DNA of 43,244 bases, taken from positions 1 through 43,244 of the forward strand of contig SLRZ01000039.1 in assembly GCA_007130695.1 (NCBI GenBank). Reading direction: 5' to 3'. Positions within the stretch are counted from its first letter, which is position 1. The number at the start of each line of letters is the position of its first letter. The notes beneath the pieces were generated by a model that made no database searches, was not told where the DNA came from, and saw only the letters and a program-made list of their open reading frames with translations. The translations under genes were made by a program, and so were the position numbers. This document shows positions 17,128 to 25,500 of this stretch, piece after piece. The stretch is from Nitriliruptoraceae bacterium. Its GTDB lineage: Bacteria > Actinomycetota > Nitriliruptoria > Nitriliruptorales > Nitriliruptoraceae.

Positions 17128-17156
17128 TTAGGAATGGTTCCTAGAACTGATATTGT
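17128..17156 (+). promoter_or_regulatory. Candidate promoter/operator of the flavoprotein/FeoB-like operon (site C)
   Basis: TTAGGA (17128-17133) and TATTGT (17151-17156) are 17 bases apart. The region contains TAGGAA-TGG-TTCCTA (17129-17143), an inverted repeat, and GGTTCCTAGAAC, which matches the core of sites A and B. A repressor here would cover the promoter. The GTG start of the operon is 28 bases beyond the -10, with GAAGGA six bases before it. Confidence 0.55.
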
Positions 17157-17183
17157 CTGTGGTCCCCCACCGAAGGACCACCA

Positions 17184-18296
17184 GTGACCGCAGACGTGCT
17201 CATCGTCGGCGCGGGCCCCGCCGGCATCGGCGTGGCAGCGGCCCTGCGCCGTATCGGCGTGGAGGCGACCGTGCTCGACCGCTTCCGCGTCGGCGCCTCC
17301 TTCCGGCACTGGCCCGAGGACATGCGCCTCATCACGCCGTCGTTCACCGGCAACCAGTTCGGGCTGGTCGACCTCAACGCCGTCACGCCGGACACCTCGC
17401 CCGCCCTGTCCCTGCTCGAGGAGCACCCGACCGGCGCCCAGTACGCCGACTACCTGGAGATGGTCGCGGAACTCGAGGACCTCGACGTCCGTACCGGCGT
17501 GGAGGTCACCGATGTGACCGCCGGCGCCGAGGACGACCTGCTCGCCCACACCACCGACGGCGCCGCATGGCCGGCCCGCACCGTCGTGTGGGCCGCCGGC
17601 GAACTGCAGTACCCGCGCACCAACGGATTCCCCGGAGCGGAGCGCTGTGTCCCCACGGTCGGGATCGAGCGTTGGGACTCCCACCCCGGCGACGACGTGG
17701 TGATCATCGGTGGCTACGAGTCCGGGATCGACGCCGCCGTGCACCTCGTGCGTCGTGGCCGCCGCGTGACGGTCCTCGACCGTGACCGCCCCTGGGAGGT
17801 GGTCGACGCCGACCCGTCGCGGACGCTGTCGCCCTACACCCACGGACGGCTCCGCGAGGCCCACGAGACCGGTCAGCTCCAACTGCTCGGCGACGTGGCG
17901 GTGTCGGCGGTCACCCCCGCGGGCACCCACGGCTACGTCGTGCACACCGCGTGTGGCGAGAGCTTCGGCGCCGACGGGCCCCCGCTGCTCGCCACGGGCT
18001 TCGACGGCAGCCTCGAACTGGTGCGCGACCGCTTCAAGTTCGACGAGCACGGCCGCGTGGTGGTCACCGAGGAGGCCGACGAGTCCACGGTCCTGCCCGG
18101 CCTGTTCCTCGCCGGTCCGTCCCTGGCCCACCGCGAGGCGATCTTCTGCTTCGTCTACAAGTTCCGGCAGCGATTCGGTGTCGTGGCCCGAGGGGTCGGG
18201 CGTCGGCTCGACCGCGACATCGAACCGCTCGAGGCACTGCGCGAGCCGGGCTTCCTCCTCGACGACCTGTCCTGCTGCGACGACTGCGCCTGCTGA
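17184..18296 (+). CDS. FAD/NAD(P)-binding oxidoreductase with C-terminal Cys cluster
   Basis: A 370-residue flavoprotein. The FAD Rossmann motif is LIVGAGPAGIGVAAAL at the N-terminus, and a second dinucleotide fold is VVIIGGYESGIDAAVHLV near residue 175. The C-terminal LPGLFLAGPSLAHREAIFCF closes the FAD site. The layout fits the pyridine-nucleotide flavoprotein group (thioredoxin-reductase/YpdA-like or monooxygenase-like); the substrate is unknown. The last eight residues are SCCDDCAC, four cysteines that could bind metal or act as a redox relay. It is the first gene of a three-gene operon: its TGA overlaps the ATG of the FeoB-like gene by one base. Operator-like site C lies upstream. A metal or thiol reductase serving the adjacent transporter is inference. 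Confidence 0.82.
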   Translation: MTADVLIVGAGPAGIGVAAALRRIGVEATVLDRFRVGASFRHWPEDMRLITPSFTGNQFGLVDLNAVTPDTSPALSLLEEHPTGAQYADYLEMVAELEDLDVRTGVEVTDVTAGAEDDLLAHTTDGAAWPARTVVWAAGELQYPRTNGFPGAERCVPTVGIERWDSHPGDDVVIIGGYESGIDAAVHLVRRGRRVTVLDRDRPWEVVDADPSRTLSPYTHGRLREAHETGQLQLLGDVAVSAVTPAGTHGYVVHTACGESFGADGPPLLATGFDGSLELVRDRFKFDEHGRVVVTEEADESTVLPGLFLAGPSLAHREAIFCFVYKFRQRFGVVARGVGRRLDRDIEPLEALREPGFLLDDLSCCDDCAC

Positions 18297-19948
18297 TGTC
18301 GACCACCCGCCACGTCATCCGCACCACGGTCCTCGTGGGGCCCGAATCCGCAGGCAAGTCGTCGCTCGCGGCGGCGCTCGCCGGCACCCGGCCGCGCGCC
18401 GACAACGTCGCGGGGGCCACCCTCGCCGTCGAGCGGTTCACGACCCCGGACCACACCTATCTCGACACCCCCGGCCTGGTCCACCGCCTCGACTCGGCCT
18501 CGACCCGGGCCACGCTGGACGTCCTCGACGAGGTGGAGCACCAGATCCTGCTGGTACTCCACGCCACCCACCTGGACGACGAGCTCGCGATGCTGCTGCC
18601 GCTGGTCGCCGGGCGGCGGGGCGTGGTCGCGGTCACCCACTGGGACCGCGTCCAGGACACGGCCGCGGCCCGTCGCGCCCTCGAGCGCGTCGCCGTCGCC
18701 GCGGGTGTGCCGTTCGTCGCCGTCGACGCCCGCGACCGCACCGCCGCCCCGGCCGCGGTGGCTGCGGCACTGCAGGCACCGGGGGTCTTCACCCGCGGCC
18801 CGGTCCTGGCCCGGGCGGGCTGGCGCATCGAGCCCCCACACACCCTGCTCGAGCACCGGTGGCTCGGGCCGCCGGCGGGGCTCGCGCTGCTCCTGGCGCC
18901 GGCGATCGCCTCGGTCTGGGCCGCGGTCACGGTGGCCGGCCACCTCGAACCCCACGTGGAGGTGGCCCTCGAACCCGCCGCCGCGGCCGCGCACCGGCTG
19001 CCCTGGCCGCTGACGGACGTCGTCGCGGGTGACTACGGCCTGCTGACCATGGGGCCCCTGTTGCTGGTCTGGGCCCTGCCGGTCGTGCTCGTCCTGGCTC
19101 TCCTGCTCGGCCTGGGCAAGGCCAGCGGTCTGTTGGACCGCCTGACGACCGCGGTGCACCCGCTGGTCCGCCCGCTGGGACTCACCGGACGCGACCTGGT
19201 CCGGGTCATCGCCGGCTACGGCTGCAACGTCCCCGCGGTGATCGCCACGCGGTCGTGCTCGTCGTGCTCGCGGGACGCCACGATCGGGGCCATCGCGTTC
19301 GGCAGCGCGTGCTCCTACCAGTTGGCCGCGACCCTCGGCGTCCTGGCGGCCGCGCAGCGCCCCGGCCTCGTCCTGCCCTACCTCGCCGTGCTCACGCTCG
19401 GTGCGCTCGCCCACGCCCGCCTCCTCGCGCGGCACCAGGGCACGGACCCGGCACGGCTCGACCTCGCCCTGCTCTCGGGCCGCGCCTTCCTCGCCAGGCC
19501 CCGCTGGGCGGACGTGCGCCGCGAGGCCGCGACGAGCCTGCAGCACGTCACCCTGCGCGCGCTACCGGTCTTCCTCGCGATCGTGGTGGTCGCCTCCCTG
19601 CTGGCGGCGACCGGCGCCATGGAGGCCGTGGCCCGTCCGCTGCAGCCCGTGATGGCCGCACTGCGCCTGCCCGGCGAGGTCGCCCTGCCGGTGGTCCTGG
19701 CCTCGGTGCGCAAGGACGGGCTGCTGCTGCTCGCGGAGCCGGACACCGTCGCCGCCCTCGACGACGCCCAACTGCTCGCGGCCCTGGTGCTGGCGGGTGC
19801 GCTGGTGCCCTGCCTGGTCACCGCCCTGACCATCGCGCGAGAACGTTCCCGCCGTGTGGCGGCACGGCTGATGGGCCGCCAGGCACTGGGCGCGCTGGCG
19901 CTCACCGCCGCGATCAGCTGGGTGGGGCTGCTGGTGGTGCGCTCATGA
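18296..19948 (+). CDS. FeoB-like membrane transporter: degenerate GTPase domain plus two Gate regions
   Basis: A 550-residue protein, shorter than typical FeoB (about 700-800). Residues 10-165 form a small G domain with P-loop GPESAGKSS (15-23), DTPG (57-60) and a weak G4 THWD (114-117). Residues 190-550 are mostly membrane helices. The first Gate region has GYGCNVPAVIATR (307-319), almost identical to the FeoB GCNVPA motif, followed by CSSC (321-324) and SACSYQLAATLG (337-348) where FeoB has a SCSARLPVY-type sequence. The second has LASVRKDG (469-475). FeoB moves Fe2+; here the zur/znu context and site C suggest zinc or another divalent metal (inference). No FeoA is visible. The ATG shares a base with the previous stop, and the TGA overlaps the next ATG. 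Confidence 0.82.
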   Translation: MSTTRHVIRTTVLVGPESAGKSSLAAALAGTRPRADNVAGATLAVERFTTPDHTYLDTPGLVHRLDSASTRATLDVLDEVEHQILLVLHATHLDDELAMLLPLVAGRRGVVAVTHWDRVQDTAAARRALERVAVAAGVPFVAVDARDRTAAPAAVAAALQAPGVFTRGPVLARAGWRIEPPHTLLEHRWLGPPAGLALLLAPAIASVWAAVTVAGHLEPHVEVALEPAAAAAHRLPWPLTDVVAGDYGLLTMGPLLLVWALPVVLVLALLLGLGKASGLLDRLTTAVHPLVRPLGLTGRDLVRVIAGYGCNVPAVIATRSCSSCSRDATIGAIAFGSACSYQLAATLGVLAAAQRPGLVLPYLAVLTLGALAHARLLARHQGTDPARLDLALLSGRAFLARPRWADVRREAATSLQHVTLRALPVFLAIVVVASLLAATGAMEAVARPLQPVMAALRLPGEVALPVVLASVRKDGLLLLAEPDTVAALDDAQLLAALVLAGALVPCLVTALTIARERSRRVAARLMGRQALGALALTAAISWVGLLVVRS

Positions 19949-21180
19949 CGGGCACGCTCGTGGTCGGGGCCGGGCCCGCGGGCCTGGCCGTCACGCTCGC
20001 CCTGCGGTGCCGCGGCCTCGACCATGGGCTGCGCGTCGTCGACCCCGCGGGTCGCTGGATGGCCGCCTGGCACCGCCGCTTCGCGGCCCAGGACATTTCC
20101 ACCCTGCGCTCGCCGGCGGTCCACCACCCCCACCCCGATCCCTTCGCGATGCTCGCCGGCGGACCGGAGGGTCTGCTGCGCAGCGGTGGGACCCAGCTGC
20201 CCACCCGGGCCCGCTTCGCCGCGTTCTGCGAGCAGGTGATCGCCGAGGCCGACCTCGACGACACCGTGGAGGCGGCCACGGTCACCGGCCTCCACGTCAC
20301 CCCCGACGGTCGTGCCCGGGTCACCCTCGACACCGGCGAACGGCTCCGACCCGACCGGCTCGTGCTGGCCACCAACGCCCGCCGCCGTGTGGCCCCACCC
20401 GCGTTCGCCTGGCTGACCGACGACCCCCGGGTCCGCCACGCCGAGGAGGTCCATGTCGACGACACACCGCCGGGGGGACGGGTGCTGGTCGTGGGTGGTG
20501 GGTTGTCGGCCGCGCACCTGGCGGTCGGTGCCGCGCGACGTGGCGCCGAGGTGACCCTGCTCACGCGGCGTCGTCTGACCGTCCAGCGCTTCGACGTCCA
20601 CCCCAGTTGGTTGGGGCCGAAGAAGCGTCGGCCCTTCGAGCGTCAGCCCGACCCCTCGGTGCGGCGCCGCGAGATCGACCGGGCACGCGGGGGCGGCAGC
20701 GTGCCAGCGCGGATGCGCCGTGAGATCGACCGGTGCCTCGAGGCGGGGTCCCTGCACCTGCTCGAGCGGTCCAGGGTCGACGCCGCGCTACCGGACGGAC
20801 CTCGCCTGCGGATGCGGATCGACGGCACCGAGACCTCCTTCGACCAGGTCTGGCTGGCCACGGGCGGCCGCCTCGACGTGACCGCCGACCCACTGTGCGC
20901 CCCCCTGGTGGCGCGCGACAGCACCCCCGTCGTCGACGGGCTGCCCGAACTCGACCCCGACCTCTGCTGGCCCGGCACCCGGGTGCACCTCGCGGGCTTC
21001 GCCGCGGCCCTGCGCCTGGGGCCGACGGCCGGGAACCTCGTCGGTCACCGTCGGGCCGCGCTACGGATCGCCGCCGGCCACGAAGGCACGGACCCCGACC
21101 GTGCCGACCGGCTGTCGACCGGTGCGGAGGCCTGCCCCGGCGGGACCGACCCGGAGCCGGTCAGGGGTCCAGCCAGGTGA
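19945..21180 (+). CDS. Second FAD-dependent oxidoreductase (IucD/SidA-like fold)
   Basis: A 411-residue flavoprotein. The FAD motif VVGAGPAGLAVTLAL begins at residue 6. WMAAWHRRFAAQDISTLRSP resembles the substrate/FAD region of N-hydroxylating monooxygenases and related oxidoreductases. The second Rossmann motif is VLVVGGGLSAAHLAVGAARR, and HLAGFAAALRLGPTAGNLVG ends the FAD fold. The substrate is unknown: it could be an amine/thiol monooxygenase or a reductase. The ATG at 19945 overlaps the stop of the FeoB-like gene (ATGA). The last 20 bases overlap the 3' end of the convergent exonuclease gene. Two different flavoproteins flanking one transporter is unusual. Confidence 0.8.
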   Translation: MTGTLVVGAGPAGLAVTLALRCRGLDHGLRVVDPAGRWMAAWHRRFAAQDISTLRSPAVHHPHPDPFAMLAGGPEGLLRSGGTQLPTRARFAAFCEQVIAEADLDDTVEAATVTGLHVTPDGRARVTLDTGERLRPDRLVLATNARRRVAPPAFAWLTDDPRVRHAEEVHVDDTPPGGRVLVVGGGLSAAHLAVGAARRGAEVTLLTRRRLTVQRFDVHPSWLGPKKRRPFERQPDPSVRRREIDRARGGGSVPARMRREIDRCLEAGSLHLLERSRVDAALPDGPRLRMRIDGTETSFDQVWLATGGRLDVTADPLCAPLVARDSTPVVDGLPELDPDLCWPGTRVHLAGFAAALRLGPTAGNLVGHRRAALRIAAGHEGTDPDRADRLSTGAEACPGGTDPEPVRGPAR

Positions 21181-21925
21181 GCACCGGGGCGTGGTCCGAG
21201 GGGCGCTCGCCCCGGCGGAAGCTCGCGTCGACCAGGCAACGACGGACGTCGAGGTGGTCGCTGACCAGCGTGAGGTCGATGCGCATGCCCTGGTCGCGTT
21301 CGACCGCGGCCGGGTGGTTGCTCCACCAGGTGTAGCGACCACCCTCGCCGGCCTGGAGCCACGCGTCCCGAACGCCCTGCTCGAGCAGCACGGCCACCCG
21401 GTCGCGTTCCTCGGGCGTCACGTGGGTCCGGCCGGTGGTGCGCCGCGGGTTCCACAGGTCGTCGTCCGTCGGCGCCACGTTGATGTCCCCCGCCACGACG
21501 GTCGGCCCCGACTCCACGAGCACGGCGGTCCGGGCCGCCGCCGCGTCGAGGAAGTCGAGCTTCTCCGCGAAACGAGGGTGGTCGGGCCGGCGGCCGTTGG
21601 GCACGTAGACCGACACGATGCGCACGCCCCGGACGACGACCTCGAGCCAGCGTGCCTCCTCGGGGCGCGGCTGGCCCTCCAGGCCGAAGACGCACCCGGC
21701 GGCGTCGGTGTCGATCGGGACCAGCACCGCGACCCCGTTCCAGGTGCCGCTGGAGTGGTCGATCGCCGTGTAGCCCGCCATCGCCAGCTCCAGGTGTGGG
21801 AAGAGCCCCGCGGCGACCTTGGTCTCCTGCAGGCACACCACGTCCGGCTGGTGGGTCCGCAGCAGTTCCAGCAGCCGGGGCATCCGGGCCCGGATGGAGT
21901 TGCAGTTCCACGTGACGACGAGCAC
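21161..21925 (-). CDS. xth: Exodeoxyribonuclease III family protein
   Basis: A 254-residue endonuclease/exonuclease/phosphatase-fold enzyme of base-excision repair that cuts at abasic sites and trims 3' ends. Motifs are VVTWNCNSIRARMPRLLELL at the N-terminus, VVCLQETKV (metal Glu), YVPNGR, VVAGDINVAPTDDDLWNP (catalytic Asp/Asn), YTWWSNHPAAVERDQGMRID and the final SDHAPV with the catalytic His. The start is a GTG at 21925. Its 3' end overlaps the convergent flavoprotein gene by 20 bases. The 177 bases upstream, before the MFS gene, show no other gene. Confidence 0.95.
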   Translation of the reverse strand: MLVVTWNCNSIRARMPRLLELLRTHQPDVVCLQETKVAAGLFPHLELAMAGYTAIDHSSGTWNGVAVLVPIDTDAAGCVFGLEGQPRPEEARWLEVVVRGVRIVSVYVPNGRRPDHPRFAEKLDFLDAAAARTAVLVESGPTVVAGDINVAPTDDDLWNPRRTTGRTHVTPEERDRVAVLLEQGVRDAWLQAGEGGRYTWWSNHPAAVERDQGMRIDLTLVSDHLDVRRCLVDASFRRGERPSDHAPVLTWLDP

Positions 21926-22102
21926 CTCGACCCTTCCACGGTCGGTCGCGACGCTACCCCGACCGGCCGACAGGACTCACGCGGTGGGCTCCGGGTCCGG
22001 AACACCGCCACCACCCCGGGTAGCGTCCCCGGCGACACGGACCCGGAGAGCCCGATCGCCACCCTGCATGGACGGCAGCGCCCCGCGTGGCTGACCGCAC
22101 CC

Positions 22103-23323
22103 GTGATCTCGGTCGCGGTCCTCTCGGTCGCCGCCGGCCTGGCCCAGTTCAGCGTCACCACCGTGATCGGCGACGTCGCCGCGTACTTCGGCGAGCAGAC
22201 CGACGGCGAGGACGTCGCCTCCCAGCTCGGGATGCCGGCGACCACGATCGGGCTGTCGCTGGCGATCATCCGCCTGTCGTCGTTGGCGGCCCTGCCCGCC
22301 GCCGCGATGGCCGACCGGCTGGGACGACGCCGGCTGCTGCTGGGGGCGATCACCATCGGGCTGGGGCTGACCGCACTGGCCGCCCTGTCGCCCTCCTTCT
22401 GGATCTACGTCGCGCTGGTGGCGCTGGCCCGTCCGGCCATCACCACGCTCAACGCGCTGGCCGGGGTGGTCGCGGCCGAGGAGGCCACCTCCGTCGACCG
22501 GTCCTCGGCCCTGGCACTGATCGCGGTGGCCTACGGCCTGGGAGCCGGCGTGATCTCGGTCGGCCGGGGCCTGCTGCCCGGCGAACCCTCCTTCCGGGTC
22601 GTGACCGCCTTCGTCCTGGTGCCCCTGCTGTTGCTCCCGCTGCTGGCCCGGCGCATCCGCGAACCGAAGATCTCCGGCGAGACGGAACGGGCCACCGGCC
22701 TCCCGGGCCTCGTGCCGGCGGGCCTGCGGGGCCGGGTCGCCGTCCTGGCCCTGATGGCGGGCATCATCTCGATCGCCACCGGGCCCGGCTTCACCTACCT
22801 GTTCGTGTACGGCGAGGGCGTCCTCGACGCCACGCCGGGCCAGCTGTCCCTGCTGGTGCTGGGGGCCGGACCGGCCGGGCTGGCCGGGGTGCTGGTGGGC
22901 CGCTTCGGCGCGGACCGGTTCGGACGCCGGGTCACCGCGGGGACGGGCATGGCCCTGACGGGGGTCGCGCTCCTCGTCGCCTACGGCGGGGGCCCGGTCA
23001 TGCTCGCCGTCGGCTATCTCGGCGCCATCGCCGCCAGCACCGCCTTCGGTCCGCCCGAGGGGGCCCTGGCGGCAGAACTGGTCCCCACCCGGGTGCGCGC
23101 CACCGTCGCGGGCTGGATCACGGTCACGGGGGTGCTCGGGGCGGTGCTGGGGCTCGCGCTGTTCGGGGTCATCGCCGACCTGACGGGTTCATTCGCGGCA
23201 GCCGCCCGGTGGATCGGGGTCGGGGTCACGGCCGCCAGCCTGGGCTTCACGCTGCTGCCCGAGACCCGGGGCATGGAACTCGACGACGAGGTCCCGCCGC
23301 GGGCCCGACGCCGGTCGGCCTAG
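22103..23323 (+). CDS. Major facilitator superfamily transporter
   Basis: About 406 residues with roughly 12 membrane helices, an MFS permease of unknown substrate. Signature pieces are the cytoplasmic loop MADRLGRRRLLLG between helices 2 and 3, its echo GRFGADRFGRRVTAG in the second half, and VPTRVRATVAGWITVTG near helix 10. The start is poorly defined: no ATG, GTG or TTG precedes the GTG at 22103 in frame after the exonuclease gene, yet the upstream in-frame stretch RPAWLTAP looks like part of the first helix. A CTG near 22065 is a possible start. Its stop overlaps the stop of the convergent malQ gene. Confidence 0.85.
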   Translation: MISVAVLSVAAGLAQFSVTTVIGDVAAYFGEQTDGEDVASQLGMPATTIGLSLAIIRLSSLAALPAAAMADRLGRRRLLLGAITIGLGLTALAALSPSFWIYVALVALARPAITTLNALAGVVAAEEATSVDRSSALALIAVAYGLGAGVISVGRGLLPGEPSFRVVTAFVLVPLLLLPLLARRIREPKISGETERATGLPGLVPAGLRGRVAVLALMAGIISIATGPGFTYLFVYGEGVLDATPGQLSLLVLGAGPAGLAGVLVGRFGADRFGRRVTAGTGMALTGVALLVAYGGGPVMLAVGYLGAIAASTAFGPPEGALAAELVPTRVRATVAGWITVTGVLGAVLGLALFGVIADLTGSFAAAARWIGVGVTAASLGFTLLPETRGMELDDEVPPRARRRSA

Positions 23324-25386
23324 CGACGCAGCACCGTGGCCAGCGAACGGACCCGGTGGGCATCCAGGAACGCCTCGAGGTCGACGGGCACCGCGCCATC
23401 GCCGTTGTCCACGACCAGCGGAAGCCGCCAGTTGGGGTACTCGTCGACGGTGCCGGGCAGGTTGGGCTGGCGCGGGTCACCGATCGCGTCGGCGGGGGAC
23501 GCGGCGACCAGGAGTGCGGGGGTGCGGGCCAGGAACGCGTGCATGGCCTCGACGATCTCCCGCTCGCCGGGGTCGGGGCCGACCAGCCCCTCCCCGGCGA
23601 GCAGCTCGAGCATGGCCGCACGTTCGGCGTCGAGGCGGGCCTGTTCGCTGTCCGCGTCGTGGTCCGGACCCAGTAGGTCGAGCTCGATCCGCAGCCGCAC
23701 GATGTCCCCGCGCAACCAGCCGAGCGCCGTCGGCAGGTCGTGGGTGTTGACGCTGGCCAGCGCCGAACGTTCGTAGTGGGCGGCGGGCTTGCGCAGGCCG
23801 TGTTCCCATTCGAAGTACAGGACCTTGGAGCCCAGGACGCCGGCGTCGCGCAGCCGCTCATGTACGCCCTCCTCGACCGTGCCGAGGTCCTCACCGACCA
23901 CGACCGCGCCCGCCCGCTCGGCCTCGAGAGCCAGCACCGCGAGCATCGCCTCGGCGGGGTAGCGCACGTAGGTGCCCTCGGCCGCGCCGACGCCCTCGGG
24001 GATCCAGTAGAGCCGGAACAGGCCCAGGGCATGATCGATGCGGATGCCCCCGGCATGGGCGAGCACGCTGCGCAGCATGTCGCGCAGCGGGGTGAGCCCC
24101 GTGGCCAGCAGCCGATCCGGGCGCAGCGGTGGCTGGCCCCAGTCCTGGCCCTGCTGGTTGAAGTCGTCCGGGGGGGCACCCACCCGGACCCCGGTGGCCA
24201 GCTCCGACTGCAGCGCCCACGCGTCCGCACCGCCCGGATCGACTCCCACGGCGAGGTCGTGGACGATGCCGACCGGCATCCCGGCCGCTGTGGCCGCGTC
24301 CTGGGCCGCCCCGAGCTGCTCGTCGGCGAGCCACTGCAGCCACCGGTGCAGCTCGACCCGGTCGGCCAGGCGCTCGCGGGCCTCGGCGACCTCGTCGGCG
24401 GCCGGGTTCCACAACGGCTGCGGCCAGTCGTGCCAGGAGGCCCCGTACTCCTCCGCCAGGGCGCAGAAGGTGGCGAACTCCTGGAGCCCGCGGCCCTGCC
24501 GGCGCACGAACGCCCGGTAGGCCTCGGCACGCGCCGGAGTGCGCGGCACCCGGTGGAGGCGCTCCAGGGCTTCGGACTTCAGCTGCCAGACCGCGTCGTA
24601 GTCAATCGTCTCCGCGTCGTTGAGCTCCCGGCCACGGGCCGCGAGTTCGGCGAGACGGTCACGGTCCCCATCAGGGAGCGCGGCGAACTCGTCCACGTCC
24701 TCCACCCGCAGGTAGAGCGGGTTGGCGAACCGGCGGGAGGAGGGGAAGTAGGGCGAGGGCTGCACGGGCCGGACCGGGGTCACGGCGTGCAGCGGGTTGC
24801 AGACCACGAACCCGGCCCCGAGCTCCGAGGCGGAGCGTTCGGCCAGCAGCCGGAGGTCACCGGCGTCCCCCATGCCCCAGCTGGAGCGGGACCGCAGCTG
24901 GTAGAGCTGCGCCATCCAGCCCCACGCCCGACCGGAGGGCTCGGGGCACGCGGCCGGCGCGACGATCAGGGTGGCCACGGCATCCCGCCCACCGTCGGCG
25001 ACCGACAGCCGGTGGTAGCCCAGCGGCAGGTCGTCGGGCAGCACCAGTCCCGCCGCGACGTCCAGTTCCCGCACGGAACCGTCCTCGAGGTCGACGCGGG
25101 CCGAGGTCACGGGCCGCGCCGGGACCGCGAGGGTCGCGGAGCGCCCACGCCGCACGACGTGCACCTCGCCCAGCAGGCGCTCCCCCCGGGCCGCGCGGTG
25201 TGCCCGCAGGGAGACCGCGGCCGTCCGTTCGTCATCGGCGTCGACGCCGAGCGCGGCCAGGACCGCGCGCACCGTCGACGGCGGCACCTCGACCCAGCCG
25301 CCGTCCGAACCCCGGTAGGCGGTCGCGACGCCGCACACGTCGGCCAACGCCCCCAGTTGGGGTGGGATGTCGGCGTGATGCTCCAT
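23320..25386 (-). CDS. malQ: 4-alpha-glucanotransferase (amylomaltase)
   Basis: A 688-residue GH77 enzyme that transfers alpha-1,4-glucan segments between chains in glycogen or maltodextrin use. Residues 1-150 are the N-terminal extension seen in actinobacterial MalQ. The barrel starts at GRAWGWMAQLYQLRSRSSWG. Catalytic parts are RIDHALGLFRLYWIPEG with the nucleophilic Asp near residue 450, VVGEDLGTVEEGVHERL with the acid/base Glu near 498, and SVNTHDLPTALGW with the third conserved Asp. The ATG at 25386 has a weak AGAAGAG six bases upstream. It follows mfd but is separated from it by a strong hairpin, so it probably has its own promoter in the short gap. Confidence 0.95.
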   Translation of the reverse strand: MEHHADIPPQLGALADVCGVATAYRGSDGGWVEVPPSTVRAVLAALGVDADDERTAAVSLRAHRAARGERLLGEVHVVRRGRSATLAVPARPVTSARVDLEDGSVRELDVAAGLVLPDDLPLGYHRLSVADGGRDAVATLIVAPAACPEPSGRAWGWMAQLYQLRSRSSWGMGDAGDLRLLAERSASELGAGFVVCNPLHAVTPVRPVQPSPYFPSSRRFANPLYLRVEDVDEFAALPDGDRDRLAELAARGRELNDAETIDYDAVWQLKSEALERLHRVPRTPARAEAYRAFVRRQGRGLQEFATFCALAEEYGASWHDWPQPLWNPAADEVAEARERLADRVELHRWLQWLADEQLGAAQDAATAAGMPVGIVHDLAVGVDPGGADAWALQSELATGVRVGAPPDDFNQQGQDWGQPPLRPDRLLATGLTPLRDMLRSVLAHAGGIRIDHALGLFRLYWIPEGVGAAEGTYVRYPAEAMLAVLALEAERAGAVVVGEDLGTVEEGVHERLRDAGVLGSKVLYFEWEHGLRKPAAHYERSALASVNTHDLPTALGWLRGDIVRLRIELDLLGPDHDADSEQARLDAERAAMLELLAGEGLVGPDPGEREIVEAMHAFLARTPALLVAASPADAIGDPRQPNLPGTVDEYPNWRLPLVVDNGDGAVPVDLEAFLDAHRVRSLATVLRR

Positions 25387-25445
25387 GGAGGGCTCTTCTC
25401 TGATCGGGGAGGCGGCGGGCCGCGGGGACGAGCCTCGCGCCTCAG

Positions 25446-25483
25446 CGCCGCCCGTGCGGCGTTCTTACCTCGCACGGGCGGCG
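25446..25483 (-). terminator. Hairpin terminator after mfd
   Basis: A perfect 13-bp stem (CGCCGCCCGTGCG at 25446-25458, reverse complement at 25471-25483) with a 12-base loop, just downstream of the mfd stop. There is no U-tract. Confidence 0.65.
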
Positions 25484-25500
25484 GTGGCCCTCGCCGGTGT

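Noticed and set aside
12035-17156. Canonical AT-rich Zur box of Streptomyces/Mycobacterium type
   Set aside because: No TGnnAATCATT-like palindrome was found near these promoters; the shared GTTCCnAGAAC element was reported instead.
17951-18295. Upstream in-frame extension of the FeoB-like gene
   Set aside because: It runs through the first flavoprotein in another frame; the ATG at 18296 overlaps that gene's stop and begins right before the P-loop domain.
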